Translations under genes and position numbers: made by a program | Shown: piece by piece, positions 17,597-25,840 of the stretch | How positions within the stretch are numbered: the first letter of the stretch is position 1 | How the letters are laid out: every line of letters starts with the position of its first letter | Source of the DNA: Armatimonadota bacterium | Lineage (GTDB): Bacteria; Armatimonadota; DTGP01; JAKQQT01 | Length of the DNA stretch: 47,442 nucleotides | Direction of reading: 5' to 3' | Assembly: GCA_036504095.1 (NCBI GenBank) | Contig: DASXVS010000049.1 | Location: 1-47,442, forward strand | Notes under the pieces: generated by a model | Told to the model about the DNA's origin: nothing | The model's input: the letters and a program-made list of their open reading frames with translations, nothing else | The model's database searches: none

Positions 17597-17714
17597 CTGA
17601 GGGCTGAGGGCTGAGGGCTGAGGGCTGAGGGCTGAGGGCTGAGGGCTGAGGGCTGAGGGCTGAGGGCTGAGGGCTGAGGGCTGAGGGCTGAGGGCTGAGG
17701 GCTGAGGCTGAGGG
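17597..17714. repeat. Heptamer tandem array, CTGAGGG x15 perfect plus two terminal units
   Basis: Fifteen uninterrupted CTGAGGG units run from 17597 to 17701. They are followed by a shortened CTGAGG (17702-17707) and one more full unit (17708-17714). The array ends 3 bp before the stop of the phosphotransferase gene and lies between that gene and the ispG promoter. Seven-base units shift frame, and the open frame that runs through the array (a Ser-Pro-Gln repeat) is not a gene. It resembles the short heptameric repeats that spread in intergenic regions of some cyanobacterial and other bacterial genomes. Confidence 0.95.
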
Positions 17715-17716
17715 CG

Positions 17717-18715
17717 CTATGATTTGTGAACTGTCGTCGCGAGGAAGTCCAGCCGTTCCATGAACGACCGAAGCGTTTGAGGCGATGCATAGTCCATGTA
17801 GTGCGGCCATTGCAGCAGACGAACGGACCATTCGGACGCGTCCGCGGCTGACCGAACGGCCTCCATCGGGACGTCCAACCCGGAACCTCGGAGGCCGGCG
17901 TGGTAGGCTTCCACCATCGCGTTACACGGTACCGTTCCACCCGCGAATTCAGCGCGTTGGTACAGGAAAGAGACGTCTTCCGGCCCACGCCCAACCGAGG
18001 CGCAGGTCCAGTTTGTCCAGACGAGGTCGCCGCATTCGCCAATGAGGATGTTGCCAACGTGGCAGTCGCCGTGAATGAGCGTTGGTGGAAGCGCGGCCAG
18101 CGGACCGATCCGGCTCTGAACGGTCTGAATCTGTGCTTCCAGCCAACGCAGACGGTCCTGCCCCAGGATGGGCTCGAACCGGGGCACCGTGGACAGGTAG
18201 GTCCAGCATTCGCGAGCGTGGTTTGTATCCGCGTCCGACACGTCAAGGGTACGATGCCCGAGGAATCCGCATGCAGCGAGGTCATCCGCCCCGTCCCAGA
18301 ATGTTGCATGCAGTCGCGCGAGATCGCCCGCGGCCTGCAAATAGAGCGCCTCCGTCCAATGCTCAACCGGAGGCGACGGACTGTACGATCCGATCAGCAG
18401 AGTAATGCCAACGCTTTCATCCGTGCAGATGCCGTGGACCTTGGGCGGGGAGATCGGAAGACGCGGTGCGAGGTGCCGATAGAAGAGCGCTTCACGCTTA
18501 AGGGCGGCGATGTGGTCCGGTGGCCCGCCGGGGAGCTGCGCTTTAAGGACGAATCGCGATTCATCCGACATTGTCAGCGCGTATGCATCGCAAGCTCCGA
18601 TGCCCCCCGGCAGCACCGAGACCTCGGCGATGCTTGCGGGGTCCATGCCGATCACGGCGAGGGCTGCGCGCGCGATCTCGGTCGGGGAGCCCGGTGAACT
18701 TGTCTGTTTATCCAT
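17717..18715 (-). CDS. APH-family phosphotransferase, possible pseudokinase
   Basis: The product has 332 residues and the aminoglycoside/choline phosphotransferase fold. The ATP-side Lys lies in RFVLKAQ (K58), a Glu in KREALFYR (E75), and the catalytic loop HGDCHVGNIL carries D217 and N222. The following metal-binding motif, usually an Asp-Trp pair, reads LVWTNWTCASVG, so the expected Asp is Asn at 235. That is a missing key residue if the alignment is right. The ATG at 18715 follows GAGAAGCGG and is preferred over an upstream codon at 18745. The gene ends at the edge of the heptamer array. Such proteins phosphorylate small molecules such as antibiotics, choline or sugars; the substrate cannot be told. 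Confidence 0.85.
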   Translation of the reverse strand: MDKQTSSPGSPTEIARAALAVIGMDPASIAEVSVLPGGIGACDAYALTMSDESRFVLKAQLPGGPPDHIAALKREALFYRHLAPRLPISPPKVHGICTDESVGITLLIGSYSPSPPVEHWTEALYLQAAGDLARLHATFWDGADDLAACGFLGHRTLDVSDADTNHARECWTYLSTVPRFEPILGQDRLRWLEAQIQTVQSRIGPLAALPPTLIHGDCHVGNILIGECGDLVWTNWTCASVGRGPEDVSFLYQRAEFAGGTVPCNAMVEAYHAGLRGSGLDVPMEAVRSAADASEWSVRLLQWPHYMDYASPQTLRSFMERLDFLATTVHKS

Positions 18716-18763
18716 CCGATCACGCCGCTTCTCATACCGTCGCATATGTGCTGGACGTAGACT

Positions 18764-20215
18764 CTACCTTGCCGCGCCGACCTTGATCTGGCGGAAGCGG
18801 GCATACGGGGCGCCGTGGGTCATCTGGGCCACCTGGCCGGGGTCGCCCTTGCCGCAGTTCTGGATGCCGGTCATCCGCCAGAATCGTTCGTCGCTCAGGC
18901 CGTCGCAGGAGTTCCAGAAGTCGGGCGTGATGCTCTGGTAGGTCACGTTTTTCATCATGCCGGCCTTCTTGCCGTTCACAATGCGCCAGAACGCGTCGCC
19001 GCCGAACTGGAAATTGTACCGCATCTGGTCGATGCTGAATGATCCGCGCCCTTCGATGTAGATGCCATCGTCCACGCCGGCTATGAGATCGTCCGGCGTG
19101 CATGCCTGGCTTCCAGGCATCAGCGAGAGGTTCGGGATCCGGACGATCGGCGTGTGCGACCAGTGGTCGGCCCTGCTGGCGCCGGTGGAGCGATTCAGCT
19201 CGATCGCGCCGGCGACCTCGCGGCTGGTACCGTAATTAACAAACACCCCGTCCTTGATGATGTGCCAGCGCTGTGCGGCGACGCCGTCATCGTCGAAGCC
19301 CTGGGTCGCCAATCCGTGCTGAAGGGTGTTGTCCGCGACGAAGTTGATAAGCGGCGAACCGTACTGGAACGTCCCCAGCTTGTCCGGCGTGGCGAACGAA
19401 CGCCCGGCGAGCGATTCCTCCATGCCCAACGCGCGGTCGAGTTCGGTTGGGTGGCCGACCGACTCGTGGATGGTGAGCGCGATGTGGCCCGGGTCCAGAA
19501 CGAGGTCGAAGAAGCCCTGCGGGCACTCCGGCGCCTTCAAGTGTTCAATGGCCTGCTCGGCCACGCGTTCCGTATTGGCGAGAAGGTCCGCCCGGTCCAC
19601 GTTTTCCCAACCGGCGGTGAGCGGTGTGGGGATGTACGAGCGCGAGCGAGCGTCGCCGTCCCCCACGGCGGTCGCGGTATAACCGCACGATGAGGTGGTC
19701 ACATCACTGGTGAGCCACGAGCCCTCCGAAGTGGCCAGGGCGCGTTCCTCGCCTTTCAGCAGAATCCATGCGTTCGCCTTTTTGATGCCCTCGCGGGCCA
19801 GAAGCGCGCGGTTGATCTCCAGGAGCAGGCCGGTCTTCTCGGTAACGCCAATGGTGAACGGATCGACCAGGGTGGGAGTGCGGAAATCGGTAGTCCATGC
19901 CGGCTCGGGCACGAGTACAACCGGATCACCCATCACGGAGGCGCCCGCTCGCGCGATTTCAACCGCGTCGGCGGCTACCGCATCGACGCAGTCAGCCGAT
20001 ACGCTGCCACTGGACGCAAAACCCCACGCACCGTTAACGAGTACCCTGATTCCGAAGCCGAAGTCGTTGGTGTCCGCCAGGTTGCTGACGCGCGTGTCCT
20101 CGGTAGAGATCACCTGCCGGCGAATCCGCAAGAACCGGACGTCAGCGTATGACGCCCCGAGGCGGGTTGCCGTATCCACGCCCCGAAGGGCTAATTGCCT
20201 GATTGAGTCGTTCAT
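18764..20215 (-). CDS. tldD: TldD-type metalloprotease (TldD/PmbA family)
   Basis: The product has 483 residues. TldD forms a heterodimer with TldE/PmbA and cleaves unfolded or modified peptides. The zinc motif HESVGH (H250, E251, H255) and the third ligand C454 (TGIQNCGKGDPGQ) mark it as the catalytic TldD rather than the inactive TldE subunit. Other family segments are GFGIRVLVNGAWGFA, GTFQYGSP and IEGRGSFSID. The ATG at 20215 is preferred over a TTG at 20239. It begins 55 bp after the HEAT-repeat gene on the same strand, so the two are probably co-transcribed. No tldE partner is present in the window, so it may be elsewhere or the protein may act alone. Confidence 0.93.
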   Translation of the reverse strand: MNDSIRQLALRGVDTATRLGASYADVRFLRIRRQVISTEDTRVSNLADTNDFGFGIRVLVNGAWGFASSGSVSADCVDAVAADAVEIARAGASVMGDPVVLVPEPAWTTDFRTPTLVDPFTIGVTEKTGLLLEINRALLAREGIKKANAWILLKGEERALATSEGSWLTSDVTTSSCGYTATAVGDGDARSRSYIPTPLTAGWENVDRADLLANTERVAEQAIEHLKAPECPQGFFDLVLDPGHIALTIHESVGHPTELDRALGMEESLAGRSFATPDKLGTFQYGSPLINFVADNTLQHGLATQGFDDDGVAAQRWHIIKDGVFVNYGTSREVAGAIELNRSTGASRADHWSHTPIVRIPNLSLMPGSQACTPDDLIAGVDDGIYIEGRGSFSIDQMRYNFQFGGDAFWRIVNGKKAGMMKNVTYQSITPDFWNSCDGLSDERFWRMTGIQNCGKGDPGQVAQMTHGAPYARFRQIKVGAAR

Positions 20216-20270
20216 ATTCAGTAGTACCTGTTTTCTCAACGCGGAGGTCGCGGGGACGCAGCGCGATATG

Positions 20271-21818
20271 TCACCGAAGGGGTTTCTTGAGGCCTCCGGC
20301 TTCGAGCATGCCGTTGATAACGGTCATTGTGCGCGGATCGGACATCCGTTGAATGGCGGCCTGCGTCTGGTCGCGCACGTCCTTGTCCGGATCGTTGAGT
20401 GCGGCGATGAGTGGTTTGAGGGCCCGCGTGTCCACGATTTTTCCGATGGCCACGGTGACGGCGGCGCGCACGAACTGATTGCTGTCCTGAAATGCATCCA
20501 GGAGCGGTTCAACGGCGCGAAAATCGTTGCATTCTCCGAGCGCCTCGGCCGCCTGGATGCGCACCTGCGAGTGCTGGTCTTTGAGCGCCGGGAGCAGAAG
20601 GTCCACGACCGCCGGCGTCCCGATGCGCCCGAGGCTGTGCAGCGCCTTGAGGCGAACCTCCTGCTCGACGTCCTGCAAGGCGCTTGAGAGCAGGGGAACG
20701 GCGCGCTCGTCACCGGTATCGCCCAGCACGTCCATCATCCAGCCGCGATGGGCGGGGTCGGCGTTCGGCAATTCCGCTTCGATGCGCCCGAACAGCGTTT
20801 CCAGAACGGTGCGGCGGACCTTTTCATACGTGCCGACCGGCATCTCACGCGGCGGCGTGGGCCGCGTGGGATCCGCGTGCGTCACGTTGTCCAGGACCTG
20901 CAACTCCCGCCACCAGGGAACATCGCGCAGGAGGTCGTGCCAGAAGCCGATAGCCTCATCCCCAGTGAAGGACTCGGCTGCGCTGATGGCCTTCAAGCGG
21001 ACGAGCCAATCGGGGTCACGTTTGACCACCTGCCCGAGGGCGTGCAGCGTCGTGATGTCCGCCTTGCGGCCGAGCGATGCGACGGCCGCGACGCGAACGG
21101 CGGGATCCGGATCTTTCAGCAGGTTCAGCAGCGCCCCCACGGCGTCCGGGTCGTCCAGTGCGCCCAGAGCCTCGGCGGCCCAGGCCCGCGGGCCGGCGTC
21201 CATGCTGCGAAGGCGACTCTGGAGATCCGCCAGCGTGAGCGGTCCAATGCGAAGCGCGTTGAACAGCCTGATTACGTTCTCGGGGCCCCACTGGCGCTGC
21301 GTCTGAACCGCCGCGAGCACCCATTCGTGGGCCCGCCCGCGGTTGATGACGAGCAGGTTGTCGAGGGCGAGGCGCTGGGCCTCCGTCACCTGGGCGAGCG
21401 CGGCAAGGTCCGGAGCGAACTCCTGCGTCGAAAGCGGGCCGGCAGTCAGAGTCGCGGAAGCGTCAGTGATGGCGCCTGTGTGTCTGGCGCACGCTATGAG
21501 CTGGGTGTCGGCATCGTGCCATATCTGAAGCGCCTCCGCAGCGCGGTCCCGCGCTGCGGGGCTCAGCTCGCCGAGGAGTTCCACGGCCTCGGCGCCGGCC
21601 CACGCGCGCACGGCGCGGAGCGACGAAGTGGGCTGCTCCGGTGCGGACCGAGCGGGATCGGCGATCGGCGGCGTCGGGCCGAGGTCTACCGGAGGCGTTG
21701 GCGGCGGCGTGGGTTGAAGGGCCTGAGCCGCCGCCGCGACGGCGAGGGTCTCGTCCTCGCCCTCATCGAACTCCTCGTCCTCTCCGTGGAATAATCTGTC
21801 CCACAAACTGCGTTTCAT
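20271..21818 (-). CDS. HEAT-repeat (PBS-lyase-type) protein
   Basis: The 515-residue protein has no signal peptide. An acidic N-terminus (GEDEEFDEGEDE) and a Pro-rich linker lead to a helical region. HEAT repeats cover about 205-280 (AAEALGALDDPDAVGALLNLLKDPDPAVRVAAVASLG) and 370-500 (GDTGDERAVPLLSSALQDVEQEVRLKALHSLGRIG and two further units). These form a right-handed solenoid for protein binding. The ATG at 21818 has GGGAGAGG upstream. A weak promoter-like TTGCCT followed after about 18 bp by TAAATC lies near 21853-21882 on the minus strand. The partner is unknown; linkage to tldD is the only hint of function. Confidence 0.85.
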   Translation of the reverse strand: MKRSLWDRLFHGEDEEFDEGEDETLAVAAAAQALQPTPPPTPPVDLGPTPPIADPARSAPEQPTSSLRAVRAWAGAEAVELLGELSPAARDRAAEALQIWHDADTQLIACARHTGAITDASATLTAGPLSTQEFAPDLAALAQVTEAQRLALDNLLVINRGRAHEWVLAAVQTQRQWGPENVIRLFNALRIGPLTLADLQSRLRSMDAGPRAWAAEALGALDDPDAVGALLNLLKDPDPAVRVAAVASLGRKADITTLHALGQVVKRDPDWLVRLKAISAAESFTGDEAIGFWHDLLRDVPWWRELQVLDNVTHADPTRPTPPREMPVGTYEKVRRTVLETLFGRIEAELPNADPAHRGWMMDVLGDTGDERAVPLLSSALQDVEQEVRLKALHSLGRIGTPAVVDLLLPALKDQHSQVRIQAAEALGECNDFRAVEPLLDAFQDSNQFVRAAVTVAIGKIVDTRALKPLIAALNDPDKDVRDQTQAAIQRMSDPRTMTVINGMLEAGGLKKPLR

Positions 21819-21920
21819 TGCGTGGCCTCTCCCGAAGGCGGGGCGGCGCCCCTACATCCAGATTTATGGTACGCCGTGCGCGGGAGGCAAAGCAAGGGAG
21901 AAGGGCCTGGGGGTTGGAGG

Positions 21921-22937
21921 TCAGGGTTTGGGGCGGCGGCGTAAAGCTGCAAGCAACGGAAGGATTGAGACGCACAAGAGCGCCAGTGAGCCCGGCTCAG
22001 GAATGGAGTTCGTGGGCGCGAGGCGGAAGGCGTGGCGCTGGCCGTTCAGGAACCCGGTGCCGCCGATCTGCCCGGCATTGTTGATGCTTCTAGCGTACGC
22101 GAGGTTCCAACCGAGAGCGGGATCGATGAGCGTATTGAGAATGACCATTCCGTTCTTCGTGCCCAACCATGCCTCGGTCGCATCTTCGTCGAGGTACTGG
22201 TTGCCTACCCAGGCTCCGGCATCGTTTATGTCCCGGCCAAAGGCAGAACCACCCAACTGGGTCACGGTTCCGTTGGCCCATCGAATCGCGGGTCCTTGGT
22301 CGGTGGTACCGATGACACCACCCAGATTGTTCAGCGCCGAAGCAGACAGGAGCGGGGTGAGCCGACGATAGTCATCTGGTGGCGCGAATGAATAGGCACC
22401 TCCGCCGCCGGATACCGGGTAGACGTAGCTGCTCAAGACGGTACCGCTGTCGTTCATATCGTAAACGGCGGGACGTATCCCCGGGAGCCATGGAGTGGCA
22501 AAGCACTGGACCCCCGTGATACCAATGTAGTACCCGCCGGTGGTGTCGGCATACGCGATATCACCCAAGTTGTTCGGGCGCGTCAGGGTGAGCAGAGCGT
22601 CTGCTTTGGCCAGCGACTCAAGACCAACGCCGTCTGAATAGCGCTGAATGTCGAGTACGCCATCGCCAGAGGTCGCCATCGACACTTGCCCCCGGTCGTT
22701 TATCCCGCCAATTAAGAGGAAGTAAGGATTCGATGCCAGGAATTCCAAGCCAACGTTGTCCGTATACCGGAATGCCTTCCCGTCAGCCGAGAAAGCGACC
22801 TGGCCGCGTTCGTTGAGGAAGACATCGCGCTGGGACGTGGATCCAAGGTCGAGGATGGTATAGGCGGACGGCGCCGCGCTGAGCGTGGCCGGCGCAAAGA
22901 TCGAGACGCAGATCAAAGCGAGAGAAAGAAAGCGCAT
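21921..22937 (-). CDS. PEP-CTERM sorting-signal protein with HAF repeats
   Basis: The 338-residue exported protein has a signal peptide (RFLSLALICVSIFAPATLSA) after GGAGAACC; the ATG at 22937 is therefore chosen over 22958. The body carries HAF-type repeats (INDRGQVSMATSGDG, MNDSGTVLSSYVY, INNAGQIGGTGFLNGQRHAFRL) that probably form a propeller-like fold. The C-terminus is a standard PEP-CTERM tail: IPEPGS, a hydrophobic helix (LALLCVSILPLLAAL) and RRRPKP. Such proteins are sorted and cleaved by an exosortase and are usually tied to exopolysaccharide production, which fits the neighbouring glycan locus. No exosortase gene is visible in the window. Confidence 0.9.
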   Translation of the reverse strand: MRFLSLALICVSIFAPATLSAAPSAYTILDLGSTSQRDVFLNERGQVAFSADGKAFRYTDNVGLEFLASNPYFLLIGGINDRGQVSMATSGDGVLDIQRYSDGVGLESLAKADALLTLTRPNNLGDIAYADTTGGYYIGITGVQCFATPWLPGIRPAVYDMNDSGTVLSSYVYPVSGGGGAYSFAPPDDYRRLTPLLSASALNNLGGVIGTTDQGPAIRWANGTVTQLGGSAFGRDINDAGAWVGNQYLDEDATEAWLGTKNGMVILNTLIDPALGWNLAYARSINNAGQIGGTGFLNGQRHAFRLAPTNSIPEPGSLALLCVSILPLLAALRRRPKP

Positions 22938-23048
22938 CGTGGTTCTCCAAGCGTGCACATCGGGTGCCGCGAAGTGGCTCGCGTGGCGTGATGTGCCATT
23001 ACGTGAGACGGCGGAGAGTTTACGCTCGTTCCCTCAAATGGCCGGCGG

Positions 23049-23927
23049 CTACTCCCTTGAGATGGTGAGGCCCTGGAAGTCGAGTTTGCAGGGGATGATG
23101 CGAACGCCAGTGGCGCTGAGCGCATCGGTGAGCTCCGTGGACCGGCCCTTCTCGGCGAAGAACACCAGGCACCCGCCACCGCCCGCGCCGCCGGCCTTGC
23201 CGCCGATGGCGCCATTGCCGCGCGCAAGTTCAAAGAGCGTTTCGATACGCTCGTTCGTCACGGACGCGTCCAGGCATTTCTGGTTCTCCCAGTTTTCCTG
23301 CAGGAGGCCGCCGAAGCGCTCCCACTCGGAGTGGCGCAGCGCATCCGTCATCAGCACCGCAATCTCGCGAATCCGGTAGAGGGCCCGCACGGTCTCGTTC
23401 TTGCCGGCGCGGAAGGCTCCCCAGACGTTGTCGTGGATGTTGCCGCTAAGGCGTGACTGGCCGGTGTAACACAGGACGAGACGGGTTTCCAGTTCGGTGA
23501 CCGCCTGGTCATCCAGTTCCACGGATTCGACGGTGACCTTGTCCGTGAAGCGCATCAGGTTTATCCCGCCGAGCGCCGCGGCATACTGGTCCTGCTTTCC
23601 GCCGAGGATGCCCAGCACGGATTCGAGATTGTAAGCCAGTTCTGCGATGCGCTCTTTGTCCTCACGGGATGAGATGCGCGATTGCACGAGGCTGAGCCAC
23701 ACGACGTTGAGGGCGGAGGATGTGCCGAGGCCGGAGCCGGCCGGGAGGTCGCTGTTGTAGGACACCCGGATGCCGTTGCCATCCTGGCCGGTTTCCATCT
23801 CGCCGTACACGTACTGGGCGACGGCCGCATTGAGAACCGCGCCTCCGGCGGATTCGGCGAAAATGGGAACGTCTGTCCAGCCGCCCGCAAAGTCGATGCG
23901 CACTGGCGCCCTGCTGGTCAGTTTCAT
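23049..23927 (-). CDS. GHMP-family sugar kinase, heptose-7-phosphate kinase (HddA)-like
   Basis: The 292-residue cytoplasmic kinase has the three GHMP motifs: N-terminal APVRIDFAGGWTDVP, the ATP loop LPAGSGLGTSSAL (61-73) and the Gly-rich C-terminal AIGGKAGGAGGGGCL. GGKQDQYAAALGG (109-121) holds the likely catalytic Asp113. The FAGGWTDVP start is characteristic of the D-glycero-D-manno-heptose 7-phosphate kinase and fucokinase branch. The presence of gmhB (a heptose bisphosphate phosphatase) 2.6 kb upstream supports the heptose reading. A strong AAGGAG precedes the ATG at 23927. It is separated from the Wzi-like gene by a 14-bp hairpin, so expression may drop here. Confidence 0.85.
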   Translation of the reverse strand: MKLTSRAPVRIDFAGGWTDVPIFAESAGGAVLNAAVAQYVYGEMETGQDGNGIRVSYNSDLPAGSGLGTSSALNVVWLSLVQSRISSREDKERIAELAYNLESVLGILGGKQDQYAAALGGINLMRFTDKVTVESVELDDQAVTELETRLVLCYTGQSRLSGNIHDNVWGAFRAGKNETVRALYRIREIAVLMTDALRHSEWERFGGLLQENWENQKCLDASVTNERIETLFELARGNGAIGGKAGGAGGGGCLVFFAEKGRSTELTDALSATGVRIIPCKLDFQGLTISRE

Positions 23928-23958
23928 AATGCTCCTTCGAGTTGCGCAGAAATGAACA

Positions 23959-23989
23959 CAGCCGCCAGCCCGATACGGGCTGGCGGCTG
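23959..23989. terminator. Perfect 14-bp GC-rich hairpin after the Wzi-like gene
   Basis: CAGCCGCCAGCCCG (23959-23972) and CGGGCTGGCGGCTG (23976-23989) pair perfectly around a 3-nt loop. It lies between the stop of the Wzi-like gene (24005) and the ribosome site of the GHMP kinase. It is probably a terminator or attenuator or an mRNA 3'-end stabiliser; there is no long U-run. Confidence 0.7.
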
Positions 23990-24004
23990 ATGAGAGCGCC
24001 GGAC

Positions 24005-25840
24005 TCAGTAGGCGTACGTGCCCATGAGTTCGAATGCGTTGGGCCGCTGCGTGTAACCCTGACCGCGGAAGCGTTGCGGGATGATCTGAACGCTGATCGA
24101 TTCGGCGGGAGTGATGTCATGGGCGAGGGTGACGGCGAATTCGAAGCGGTCACCCATGTCCGGCAAACCGTTGTGATATTGCACGGCGTCACGAAGTTGG
24201 AGCGACCCCTTGGTTTTGTCCGTGAACCGGTAGTCCAGGCGGCCGAAGAACGCCTGAGTATTAGGCCCAAACGGGTTGCCGATCAGCAGGTCCTTGTTTG
24301 TCCACCCGACTTGCGGCACGATGCCCATGTAAGTTTCGCGGTCGGCGCTGTAGATTTCGAAACGGCCGTCGCCCCGTTTGCCGAACAGTTCCGGGAAGCG
24401 CATGCCGAAAACGTATGCCAATTTGCGCGGAACATTTCCCACACCGAGCCCGGACGGAGCAGAGATGTCGTCCAGGATCAATTCGCCGTACGCATCCGCT
24501 TTGCGATTCAGGTGGGCCACCAGGTCGACCTGGGCCATGTAGTTGAACGTGTCGTTGCCGGCCGAGCTTGTGGAATGGCCGCCAAGCCTGGAGCGGTTGA
24601 TGACGAGGCGCTGATATGCGTAGAACGGCATGACGAGACTCAACGGGTTCGGCGCGTGGGTGGAAATATAGGCTTCGCCGAGGCCGAGCTCCAGACGTTT
24701 GTTGATGCGGGATTCCATCCGGCGGAAGCCGAAATACTTAGGCCCGTCCAGATCGCGGAAGCCGCCGTATACCTGCGTGCCGATGAACCGCCCGAGCGGG
24801 CCCCATTTGAAGGCACCGCGCGCCTTGACCATCACCATTCCGGGGGAGTTATCGCTCAGCAGGCCATCGCCGGACGCCAGTGGGCCGGAGGACAGGTAGG
24901 TTTTGCCGACTTCCCAATCCATGCCGAGGCCGCGGAAGTTCGCGGTGGCGACATCGATGGCCGGGAACGCTTTGGGGAGCGAACTCGTGAGTTGGTGGAG
25001 GTTGTTCACGGACAGGGCCAGGAAGACGTTGTCGTTGACATCGTAGATGCCGCCGACACGGCCGGTGACGTTTACCTTGCTCTCACCGCGGAATCGCCAG
25101 TAACGAAGGCCGCCATAAGCGGAAAGGCCAGGCGCCTCCGGCACCAGCGTGGGTTTCGCCGGATGGTCGAGCGTAATCTCCAGCGCCGCTTCAACCGCCT
25201 GTTGAACGGCGGGGTCATAGCGGAATGAGCCGGCCAGGCGGCGCAGGAGCGCCGGGTCACGGTCTGTGCCCATTCCGGACGTATAAAGGAGAAGGGCTTG
25301 GGCGGTCAGGCCGCCCAGTTCGCCGCGGGTGAACTGGCGTGTGGCCTGAAAATCCCGGGCGGCATATCCGGGCAGCAACCCGTCTACCGCCAATGACGAC
25401 AGCGCCATATACTCCCACCGCTCCCAGGGGATAATATCCATCAGATGCTCGTTGTACGAGCCGTGTGTGGCGGCGGGCGCGCGGGGAGCCTCACGGGGCG
25501 GGTTTGTCTTCGGGGCGGAAACGGGAAGCTGGTCCGCGGACGGAAGCTGGACGTCGTCGAGAACCTGTACCGTCGCTCCCTCCACGGTGGACACGCGTCC
25601 CGTGGCGGACTCGTTTTCCACCTTCGTCAGCACGATGCTGCCGACCTTCACACCGGAGTGGAGCACGGGGAGTTCCTGCCCCACGGTCAGGCCGGCATTG
25701 GCCCCGGCGCCGATCACGGCTGTGTCCGCGGCGGGCATGGATGTGATGGACGCGTTGCTGCCCTCAGTGTGTCCGGGCGCGGCGAAAAACGGGTACAGAA
25801 TCGCGATCGCCAGGATACGCAGGATGCCATGATGGCGCAT
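24005..25840 (-). CDS. Outer-membrane beta-barrel protein: FlgT-C-like domain, SLH segment and Wzi-like capsule barrel
   Basis: The 611-residue protein has a signal peptide (ILRILAIAILYPFFAAPGHT). Residues about 38-95 (AVIGAGANAGLTVGQELPVL, VGSIVLTKVENESATGRV) resemble the small beta domain found at the end of FlgT-like proteins. A Pro-rich linker leads to an SLH-like segment (about 133-185: IPWERWEYMALSSLAVDGL, FQATRQFTRGELGGLTAQAL). The remainder (about 230-611) is a beta-barrel with the Wzi-like stretch ASGDGLLSDNSPGMVMVKARG, alternating aromatic strands and a terminal aromatic (GTYAY). Wzi anchors or organises capsule on the outer membrane; here the SLH part could bind cell-wall polymer and link wall to outer membrane. 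The ATG at 25840 shares a base with the stop of the sugar transferase gene (TAATG) and follows GAGGAG. Confidence 0.8.
   Translation of the reverse strand: MRHHGILRILAIAILYPFFAAPGHTEGSNASITSMPAADTAVIGAGANAGLTVGQELPVLHSGVKVGSIVLTKVENESATGRVSTVEGATVQVLDDVQLPSADQLPVSAPKTNPPREAPRAPAATHGSYNEHLMDIIPWERWEYMALSSLAVDGLLPGYAARDFQATRQFTRGELGGLTAQALLLYTSGMGTDRDPALLRRLAGSFRYDPAVQQAVEAALEITLDHPAKPTLVPEAPGLSAYGGLRYWRFRGESKVNVTGRVGGIYDVNDNVFLALSVNNLHQLTSSLPKAFPAIDVATANFRGLGMDWEVGKTYLSSGPLASGDGLLSDNSPGMVMVKARGAFKWGPLGRFIGTQVYGGFRDLDGPKYFGFRRMESRINKRLELGLGEAYISTHAPNPLSLVMPFYAYQRLVINRSRLGGHSTSSAGNDTFNYMAQVDLVAHLNRKADAYGELILDDISAPSGLGVGNVPRKLAYVFGMRFPELFGKRGDGRFEIYSADRETYMGIVPQVGWTNKDLLIGNPFGPNTQAFFGRLDYRFTDKTKGSLQLRDAVQYHNGLPDMGDRFEFAVTLAHDITPAESISVQIIPQRFRGQGYTQRPNAFELMGTYAY

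Noticed and set aside
17597-17714. CRISPR array
   Set aside because: The units are seven bases with no spacers, and no cas genes are nearby.
17494-18366. Minus-strand open frame with a Ser-Pro-Gln repeat
   Set aside because: It is the heptamer array read in one frame and overlaps the phosphotransferase gene in another frame; there is no ribosome site.
23942-25228. 428-codon plus-strand frame opposite the Wzi-like gene
   Set aside because: The minus-strand protein has a signal peptide, SLH and barrel features and a coupled start; the plus frame has none of these.
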